This document shows positions 57,826 to 64,000 of a stretch of DNA of 64,000 nt, in pieces. The position numbers and the translations under genes are program-made. The notes beneath the pieces were generated by a model, which searched no databases, was not told where the DNA came from, and saw only the letters and a program-made list of their open reading frames with translations. Every line of letters begins with the position of its first letter. Positions within the stretch are counted from its first letter, which is position 1. This DNA comes from Streptomyces megasporus (GTDB lineage: Bacteria; Actinomycetota; Actinomycetes; Streptomycetales; Streptomycetaceae): positions 186,001 to 250,000 of the forward strand of contig NZ_JODL01000001.1 in NCBI RefSeq assembly GCF_000718985.1, given 5' to 3'.

Positions 57826-58917
57826 GTGCGCAAGACGGACCCGAGCCGCCTGCGGTCCCTGTGGGGTCGGTTCTGGGAGGGCCTGCGGCCCGTGGACCCC
57901 AGACGCTCGGTCAAGGCCGCGCTGGGCGCGCTGGTGATCGTCACCGTGGCGATCACCACGGTGCTGACCATCGTCGCGTTCTACTCGGCGATCGAGCTGC
58001 GGGTGATCGCCCTGCTCGCGGTGATCGCCTCGCTGGTGGTCACCCAGTTCGTGGCGCACGGCCTGGCCGAGCCGCTGGACGAGATGACGGACGCGGCCCG
58101 CTCGATGGCCCGCGGCGACTACAGCCGGCGGGTCCGCGTCGAACGCCGGGACGAACTGGGCGAGCTGGCCGACACCTTCAACCGCATGGCCGCCGACCTG
58201 GAGTCCGCCGACCGGCACCGCAAGGAGCTGGTGGCCAACGTCTCCCACGAGTTGCGCACCCCGATCGCGGCGCTGCGCGCGGTGCTGGAGAACGTGGTCG
58301 ACGGGGTCTCGGAGGCCGACCCGGTGACCATGGACACCGCGCTGAGGCAGACCGAGCGGCTGGGCCGCCTCGTGGAGCACCTGCTGGACCTGTCCCGGCT
58401 CGACAACGGCGTGGTGCCGCTGCACACCCGGCGCTTCGAGGTGTGGCCGTACCTGTCGGGGGTGCTCAAGGAGGCCAACATGACCAAGGGCCAGGGGCAC
58501 TCCCGCACGGACGTCCACCTGCACCTGGACGTCTCCCCCTCGGGCCTGGTCGCCCACGCCGACACCGAGCGACTGCACCAGGTGGTCGCCAACCTCATCG
58601 ACAACGCCGTCAAGCACAGCCCTCCCCATGGCCGGGTGACCGTGCGCGCGCGGCCCGGACGGGCTCCGCTGAGCCTGGAGCTGGAGGTCCTGGACGAGGG
58701 TCCGGGCATCCCCGAGGCGGACCGCGAGCGGGTCTTCGAACGCTTCGACCGCTCGGCCTCGGCCAAGAGCGGCGACGGTGGCACGGGGCTGGGACTGGCC
58801 ATCGCGCGCTGGGCGGTGGACCTCCACGGCGGGCGGATCAGGGTGGCCGAATCCCCACGCGGTTGCCGGATCCTTGTCACACTTCCAGGTGATACGTCAA
58901 GACCGGAGTTGACGTAG
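57826..58917 (+). CDS. Sensor histidine kinase
   Basis: 363 residues: two membrane helices close together (about 33-52 and 57-78) with almost no extracytoplasmic loop, a HAMP domain (about 80-130), phosphoacceptor H141 in NVSHELRTP, and HATPase with NLIDNAVKHSP, DEGPGIPEAD and GGTGLGLAIA. The lack of a periplasmic sensor suggests it senses within the membrane. It starts with GTG at 57826. It forms an operon with the preceding response regulator. The 235 bases up to kgd hold no gene. Confidence 0.94.
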   Translation: MRKTDPSRLRSLWGRFWEGLRPVDPRRSVKAALGALVIVTVAITTVLTIVAFYSAIELRVIALLAVIASLVVTQFVAHGLAEPLDEMTDAARSMARGDYSRRVRVERRDELGELADTFNRMAADLESADRHRKELVANVSHELRTPIAALRAVLENVVDGVSEADPVTMDTALRQTERLGRLVEHLLDLSRLDNGVVPLHTRRFEVWPYLSGVLKEANMTKGQGHSRTDVHLHLDVSPSGLVAHADTERLHQVVANLIDNAVKHSPPHGRVTVRARPGRAPLSLELEVLDEGPGIPEADRERVFERFDRSASAKSGDGGTGLGLAIARWAVDLHGGRIRVAESPRGCRILVTLPGDTSRPELT

Positions 58918-59152
58918 GCTTCCCAAGGGACAGGCCACGGCGGATCGGGTGGGACACCCGCTCCGCGGGCCTCTCCATCCCTGAAACCGCAGAACCGAGT
59001 GTGTTTCCCACCACGGAACACGCCGAAACATGTCGCAGGATGTGACTTAGGCGACGCCAACCCCATGCCGACTCCACCGAACGGCGCAAGGGGCGTAGCC
59101 TTTATTTCTGCTGTCCACCAACACAGGTAAGCGGAAGAGGGCGGTTGCCGCC

Positions 59153-62100
59153 GTGTCGCCACAGGCCCCCAAGACTTCGAGCTCCCCTACCACCGAGCAG
59201 GACGGACAGGGAAAGACTCCCGCCGCCGGCTTCGGTGCCAACGAGTGGCTCGTCGACGAGATCTACCAGCAGTACCTCCAGGACCCGAACTCGGTCGACC
59301 GGGCCTGGTGGGACTTCTTCGCCGACTACAAGCCGGGACAGGCCGCCGGAGGAGCCGCGGCCCCCACTGCCTCGAAGCCTCCGGCCCAGCCTCAAGCTCC
59401 CCGGCCACCCCAGGCTCAGCAGACCCCGGCACGGTCCGCGCCCCCCGCCGCGCCGGCGGCTTCCGCCCCGGCTCCGGCCCCGGCTCCGGCTCCGGAGAAG
59501 AAGCCCGCCGAGCCCGCCGCCAAGCCCGCGGCACAGGCCGAGCCGGAGAAGCGTGAGCCGGCCGGCAAGGCCCAGGCCAAGCCCGAGCAGGGGCAGGAGG
59601 CCGGGCCGGAGTACGTGCCGCTGCGCGGTCCGTCCGCCGCGGTCGCCCGCAACATGAACGCCTCGCTGGAGCTGCCCACCGCCACCTCGGTGCGCGCGGT
59701 CCCGGTGAAGCTGTTGATCGACAACCGCATCGTCATCAACAACCACCTCAAGCGCGCCCGCGGCGGCAAGGTGTCCTTCACGCACCTGATCGGCTACGCC
59801 ATGGTGAAGGCGCTCAAGGCGATGCCGTCGATGAACCACTCGTACACCGAGAAGGACGGCAAGCCGACCCTCGTCAAGCCGGACCACGTCAACCTCGGTC
59901 TGGCCATCGACCTGGTGAAGCGGGGCGGCGACCGCCAGCTCGTCGTGGCCGCCATCAAGAAGGCCGAGACGCTGACCTTCTTCGAGTTCTGGCAGGCCTA
60001 CGAGGACATCGTCCGCCGCGCCCGCGCGGGCAAGCTGACGATGGAGGACTTCTCCGGCGTCACCGCCTCGTTGACCAACCCCGGCGGCATCGGCACCGTC
60101 CACTCGGTGCCGCGCCTGATGCCCGGTCAGGGCGTGATCCTGGGCGTCGGCGCGATGGAGTACCCGGCCGAGTTCCAGGGCACCTCGCAGGACACCCTGA
60201 ACAAGCTGGGCATCTCCAAGGTCATGACGCTGACCAGCACGTACGACCACCGGGTGATCCAGGGCGCCGCCTCCGGCGAGTTCCTGCGGATCATCCACCA
60301 GCTCCTGCTCGGCGAGGACGGCTTCTACGACGAGATCTTCGAGGCGCTGCGCATCCCCTACGAGCCGGTCCGCTGGCTCAAGGACATCGACACCAGCCAC
60401 GACGACGACGTCACCAAGGCCGCCCGCGTCTTCGACCTGATCCACTCCTACCGGGTCCGCGGCCACGTCATGGCCGACACCGACCCGCTGGAGTACAAGC
60501 AGCGCAAGCACCCCGACCTCGACATCACCGAACACGGACTCACCCTGTGGGACCTGGAGCGGGAGTTCGCGGTCGGCGGCTTCGCCGGCAAGTCGGTGAT
60601 GAAGCTGCGCGACATCCTGGGCGTGCTCCGCGACTCGTACTGCCGCACCACCGGCATCGAGTACATGCACATCCAGGACCCCAAGCAGCGCAAGTGGATC
60701 CAGGACCGCGTCGAGCGTCCGCACTCCTCGTTCGACCGTGACGAGCAGTTGCGCATCCTGCGCCGGCTGAACGCCGCCGAGGCCTTCGAGGTCTTCCTCC
60801 AGACCAAGTACGTCGGCCAGAAGCGGTTCTCGCTGGAGGGCGGCGAGTCCGTCATCCCGCTGCTGGACGCGGTGCTCGACGCCGCCGCCGAGGCGCGGCT
60901 GGACGAGGTCGTCATCGGCATGGCCCACCGCGGCCGGCTGAACGTGCTGGCCAACATCGTGGGCAAGTCCTACGCCCAGATCTTCCGCGAGTTCGAGGGC
61001 AACCTCGATCCGAAGTCGATGCACGGCTCCGGCGACGTGAAGTACCACCTGGGCGCCGAGGGCACCTTCACCGGCCTGGACGGCGACCAGATCAAGGTCT
61101 CGCTGACCGCCAACCCCTCCCACCTGGAGGCCGTCGACCCGGTGCTGGAGGGCGTGGCCCGCGCCAAGCAGGACATCATCGGCAAGGGCGGCACCGACTT
61201 CACCGTCCTGCCCGTCCTGCTCCACGGCGACGCGGCCTTCGCGGGCCAGGGCGTGGTGGCCGAGACCCTCAACATGTCGCAACTGCGCGGCTACCGCACC
61301 GGCGGCACCGTGCACGTGGTCATCAACAACCAGGTCGGCTTCACCGCTCCTCCCGAGTCGGCGCGCTCCTCGATGTACGCCACCGACGTGGCGCGGATGA
61401 TCGAGGCGCCGATCTTCCACGTCAACGGCGACGACCCGGAGGCCTGCGTCCGCGTGGCGCGCCTGGCCTTCGAGTTCCGCCAGGCGTTCAACAAGGACGT
61501 GGTGATCGACCTCATCTGCTACCGCCGTCGCGGCCACAACGAGACGGACAACCCGTCCTTCACCCAGCCGCTGATGTACGACCTGATCGACAAGAAGCGC
61601 TCGGTGCGCAAGCTCTACACCGAGTCGCTGATCGGCCGGGGCGACATCACCCTGGAGGAGGCGGAGCAGGCGCTCCAGGACTTCCAGGGCCAGTTGGAGA
61701 AGGTCTTCACCGAGGTCCGGGAGGCGACCACCACCCCGCTCCCGATGGAGCCCGAGGCGCCGCAGCCGGAGTTCCCGGTGGCGGTGGAGACGGGTGTCGG
61801 CGAGGAGGTCCTCAAGCGGATCGCCGAGTCCCAGGTCAACATCCCCGAGCGGATCACCGTCCACCCCAGGCTGCTGCCGCAGCTCCAGCGCCGCGTGGCG
61901 ATGGTGGAGGAGGGCAAGATCGACTGGGGCATGGGCGAGACTCTGGCCATCGGCTCGCTGCTGATGGAGGGCATCCCCGTCCGGCTCGCCGGACAGGACT
62001 CCCGCCGCGGCACCTTCGGCCAGCGCCACGCCGTCCTCATCGACCAGAACACCGGCGAGGACTACACCCCGCTGCTGTACCTGTCGGAGGACCAGGCCCG

Positions 62101-62971
62101 CTTCAACGTCTACGACTCGCTGCTGAGCGAGTACGCGGCGATGGGCTTCGAGTACGGCTACTCCCTGGCCCGTCCCGAGGCGCTGGTGATGTGGGAGGCG
62201 CAGTTCGGCGACTTCGCCAACGGCGCCCAGACGGTGGTCGACGAGTTCATCTCCTCGGCCGAGCAGAAGTGGGGCCAGACCTCCGGCGTCACGCTGCTGC
62301 TGCCGCACGGCTACGAGGGCCAGGGACCGGACCACTCCTCGGGCCGGATCGAGCGCTTCCTCCAACTGTGCGCGCAGAACAGCATGACGGTCGCGATGCC
62401 GACCCTGCCGTCGAACTACTTCCACCTGCTGCGCTGGCAGGTCCACAACCCGCACCACAAGCCGCTGATCGTCTTCACCCCGAAGTCGATGCTCCGGCTC
62501 AAGGCGGCGACCTCCAAGGCGTCGGAGTTCACCTCCGGCGGCTTCCGGCCGGTCATCGGCGACTCCTCGGTCGACCCGGCGCAGGTCAACAAGGTCGTCT
62601 TCTGCTCCGGCAAGATCTACTACGACCTCGACGCCGAGCGCAGGAAGCGGGGCGTGACCGACACCGCGATCATCCGGCTGGAGCGGCTCTACCCGCTGCC
62701 CGGCAAGGAGATCCAGGAGGAGATGGCGCGCTACGGCAACGCCTCGAAGATCGTCTGGGCCCAGGAGGAGCCGGCGAACCAGGGTGCCTGGCCGTTCATC
62801 GCGCTCAACCTGGTGGACCACCTGGACGTGTTCATCGGGGCCGGCAAGGCGCCGAGCGCGTACCGGCTGCGCCGGGTCTCGCGCCCGTCGTCCTCCTCCC
62901 CGGCGGTCGGTTCGGCCAAGCGTCACCAGGCCGAGCAGCAGCAGCTCATCAACGAGGTCTTCGACCTCTGA
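59153..62971 (+). CDS. kgd: Multifunctional 2-oxoglutarate decarboxylase/dehydrogenase E1 with fused E2 domain (Kgd)
   Basis: 1272 residues. Layout: a short E1-type N terminus ([16 protein letters not shown], about 30-45), an Ala/Pro-rich linker (70-150), a succinyltransferase catalytic domain without lipoyl domain (about 155-390; catalytic H366 in TYDHRVIQG), then the ThDP-dependent E1 (from about 420; [25 protein letters not shown]). This fusion is the actinobacterial form of the 2-oxoglutarate dehydrogenase entry step in the TCA cycle, in other species controlled by the FHA protein GarA/OdhI. It starts with GTG at 59153 after AAGCGGAAGAGGGCGG. Confidence 0.96.
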   Translation: MSPQAPKTSSSPTTEQDGQGKTPAAGFGANEWLVDEIYQQYLQDPNSVDRAWWDFFADYKPGQAAGGAAAPTASKPPAQPQAPRPPQAQQTPARSAPPAAPAASAPAPAPAPAPEKKPAEPAAKPAAQAEPEKREPAGKAQAKPEQGQEAGPEYVPLRGPSAAVARNMNASLELPTATSVRAVPVKLLIDNRIVINNHLKRARGGKVSFTHLIGYAMVKALKAMPSMNHSYTEKDGKPTLVKPDHVNLGLAIDLVKRGGDRQLVVAAIKKAETLTFFEFWQAYEDIVRRARAGKLTMEDFSGVTASLTNPGGIGTVHSVPRLMPGQGVILGVGAMEYPAEFQGTSQDTLNKLGISKVMTLTSTYDHRVIQGAASGEFLRIIHQLLLGEDGFYDEIFEALRIPYEPVRWLKDIDTSHDDDVTKAARVFDLIHSYRVRGHVMADTDPLEYKQRKHPDLDITEHGLTLWDLEREFAVGGFAGKSVMKLRDILGVLRDSYCRTTGIEYMHIQDPKQRKWIQDRVERPHSSFDRDEQLRILRRLNAAEAFEVFLQTKYVGQKRFSLEGGESVIPLLDAVLDAAAEARLDEVVIGMAHRGRLNVLANIVGKSYAQIFREFEGNLDPKSMHGSGDVKYHLGAEGTFTGLDGDQIKVSLTANPSHLEAVDPVLEGVARAKQDIIGKGGTDFTVLPVLLHGDAAFAGQGVVAETLNMSQLRGYRTGGTVHVVINNQVGFTAPPESARSSMYATDVARMIEAPIFHVNGDDPEACVRVARLAFEFRQAFNKDVVIDLICYRRRGHNETDNPSFTQPLMYDLIDKKRSVRKLYTESLIGRGDITLEEAEQALQDFQGQLEKVFTEVREATTTPLPMEPEAPQPEFPVAVETGVGEEVLKRIAESQVNIPERITVHPRLLPQLQRRVAMVEEGKIDWGMGETLAIGSLLMEGIPVRLAGQDSRRGTFGQRHAVLIDQNTGEDYTPLLYLSEDQARFNVYDSLLSEYAAMGFEYGYSLARPEALVMWEAQFGDFANGAQTVVDEFISSAEQKWGQTSGVTLLLPHGYEGQGPDHSSGRIERFLQLCAQNSMTVAMPTLPSNYFHLLRWQVHNPHHKPLIVFTPKSMLRLKAATSKASEFTSGGFRPVIGDSSVDPAQVNKVVFCSGKIYYDLDAERRKRGVTDTAIIRLERLYPLPGKEIQEEMARYGNASKIVWAQEEPANQGAWPFIALNLVDHLDVFIGAGKAPSAYRLRRVSRPSSSSPAVGSAKRHQAEQQQLINEVFDL

Positions 62972-63043
62972 GGGGCCGACCCCTGAGGGGCCGATGAGAA
63001 CCTCTCGGCCGGTCGGACCGGTTGACGGTCCGTCGGACAGAAG

Positions 63044-63084
63044 CGGCGGGGCCCACCGTACGGTGCGTACGGTGGGCCCCGCCG
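63044..63084. terminator. Bidirectional terminator between kgd and the TPR gene
   Basis: Perfect 19-bp stem (63044-63062 with 63066-63084; CGGCGGGGCCCACCGTACG) with loop GTG, between convergent genes. Confidence 0.85.
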
Positions 63085-63100
63085 TCTGCGTCCTTCCCCC

Positions 63101-64000
63101 TCAGCCCAGGTAGGGCTCGTGGTCCCAGTACGGCCGCGCCCGCCGGCGGGCGGAGAGGGTGTGGGGGTGCTGCGCGCCCAGGGTGCGGGTCAGCCGCTGG
63201 AGGGCGTCCTCCTCCAGCTTGCCCGCCTCCTCGCTCTCCCGCAGGGAGCGCAGGTCCCAGGCGAGCGCGACCATGCAGGAGAGGGTGAGGGGATGGTCCT
63301 CGCCCAGCACCCGGTGGGCGCGGCGCAGGGTGTCCCGGCCGAGCTCCGCGGCCTCCTCCAGCCGGCCGATGAAGCTCCGGCCGGCGGTGGTGTTCAGCGC
63401 GCACCCCAGGGTGGCCGGGTGGTCGTCGCCGAGCAGGGTGCGCATCCCGATCAGCGCCTGCTCGAACATGTTGAGCGCCCCGGCCCGGTCGCCCTCGGCC
63501 TGCATCACCAGACCGACGTTGGACTGCATCGCGGTGGGGACCGGGTGGGCCTGGCCGACCAGCGCGCGGTAGCCGTCCTCGGCCTCGGCGATCAGATCGC
63601 GGGCCTGGTAGACGTCCCCGTACTCGCGGAGGTGGTTGCCGTAGTCGGTGATCAGGGCGAGCGTGTGGTGGTGGCCCCGGCCGGAGACCCTCTCGCGCTG
63701 CTCCAGCAGTTCGGCCAGCTCCGCTCCCAGGTCCGGGTGGCCGCCGCCCGCCCGGCGCCGGCACATCAGGAGGCTGTGCCGGGCGGACAAGGTCTGCGGA
63801 TGCTGCTCGCCCAGGACCTGGACGTGCAGCCGCACTCCGCGCTCCTGCCGTGCCAGCGCCTCCTGGTACCGGCCCATCAGCCGCAGGTCGCGGACGCAGG
63901 CGTTGCCCGAGTTGAGCGTGGCGGGGTGCCGGGCCCGCAGCACGGCCTCGCGCTTGCCGAGGGTGTCCTGGTCCATCTCGTACGCCTCGCGGTAACGGCC
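63101..64000 (-). CDS. Tetratricopeptide-repeat protein, 3' part
   Basis: The frame is open through the end of the window, so the N terminus is missing; about 299 residues are visible. TPR-like repeats of about 42 residues recur (LGEQHPQTLSARHSL, LGDDHPATLGCALN, LGEDHPLTLSCMVAL, LGAQHPHTLSARR), the kinesin-light-chain type. The end RPYWDHEPYLG resembles the C terminus of TPR proteins of the Streptomyces FxSxx-COOH systems, but the other genes are outside the window, so this is only a suggestion. Confidence 0.85.
   Translation of the reverse strand, partial: GRYREAYEMDQDTLGKREAVLRARHPATLNSGNACVRDLRLMGRYQEALARQERGVRLHVQVLGEQHPQTLSARHSLLMCRRRAGGGHPDLGAELAELLEQRERVSGRGHHHTLALITDYGNHLREYGDVYQARDLIAEAEDGYRALVGQAHPVPTAMQSNVGLVMQAEGDRAGALNMFEQALIGMRTLLGDDHPATLGCALNTTAGRSFIGRLEEAAELGRDTLRRAHRVLGEDHPLTLSCMVALAWDLRSLRESEEAGKLEEDALQRLTRTLGAQHPHTLSARRRARPYWDHEPYLG

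Noticed and set aside
59102..62926. A 1274-codon frame antisense to kgd
   Set aside because: It is an antisense shadow: Arg/Val/Leu/Gly-rich with no domain, while the plus strand encodes a complete Kgd.

Overview
The window is high-GC actinobacterial DNA, almost certainly a Streptomyces chromosome. GTG and TTG starts are frequent. The gene order atp operon / wecA-like / prfA / rpmE / rho / thrB / thrC / hom / lysA is the Streptomyces core order. A conservon operon, a CebR-type operator, a HAIR (HspR) site before lon and a fused Kgd-type 2-oxoglutarate dehydrogenase are further actinobacterial hallmarks.

Region 1 (1-21900) is housekeeping and nearly all on the minus strand. It holds the F1Fo ATP synthase operon (atpI-like, atpB, E, F, H, A, G, and the start of atpD), a WecA-like sugar-phosphate transferase, and a tsaC/prmC/prfA/rpmE translation-factor cluster that also carries a low-molecular-weight phosphatase-like gene with an altered nucleophile. 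An LCP cell-wall ligase and rho follow. The aspartate-family genes thrB, thrC, hom and lysA come next, then the ArgS-related nrtL, a single-domain response regulator and tRNA-Arg(CCG).

Region 2 (21929-36090) is a 14.1-kb integrated element of the pSAM2/AICE type. It is flanked by a 46-bp direct repeat that includes the 3' half of the tRNA-Arg gene. Its left part is the standard replication and transfer backbone: int, xis, repSA-like, two Spd-like small genes, a DUF2637 gene, an FtsK-like tra gene, an SCO3933-type regulator, a KorSA-like GntR repressor, a Pif-like Nudix gene, an RsbW-like ATP-binding protein and two small genes. Related palindromes that could bind KorSA lie in front of the transfer operon, korSA and the ATP-binding gene. 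Its right part, visibly richer in A+T, is a defence cargo: a predicted N4-cytosine/N6-adenine DNA methyltransferase facing an operon of an unrecognised 214-aa protein, a McrB-like AAA+ protein without an N-terminal DNA-reading domain, and an McrC-like PD-(D/E)xK nuclease. This is the best candidate for an under-described system. A long structured inverted repeat of unknown role separates backbone from cargo.

Region 3 (36091-46683) is accessory chromosome. It contains two decayed genes (a frameshifted antitoxin-like gene and a DUF3291-like gene with an in-frame stop), a zinc-ribbon Nudix hydrolase, a secreted AA10 LPMO behind a perfect CebR-box palindrome, and a PadR/HAAS-type membrane module. 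It also has an SH3-domain exported protein, an AurF-like diiron oxygenase with a TetR regulator, a Tat-exported GH64 beta-1,3-glucanase and a secreted coiled-coil protein.

Region 4 (46684-64000) holds a styrene-monooxygenase-like flavoprotein directly after a cvnABCD conservon, a degenerate PP2C-like protein, and lon under a HAIR-type site. A spermidine-synthase-like methyltransferase, a two-component system and kgd follow, and a TPR protein gene runs off the end of the window.
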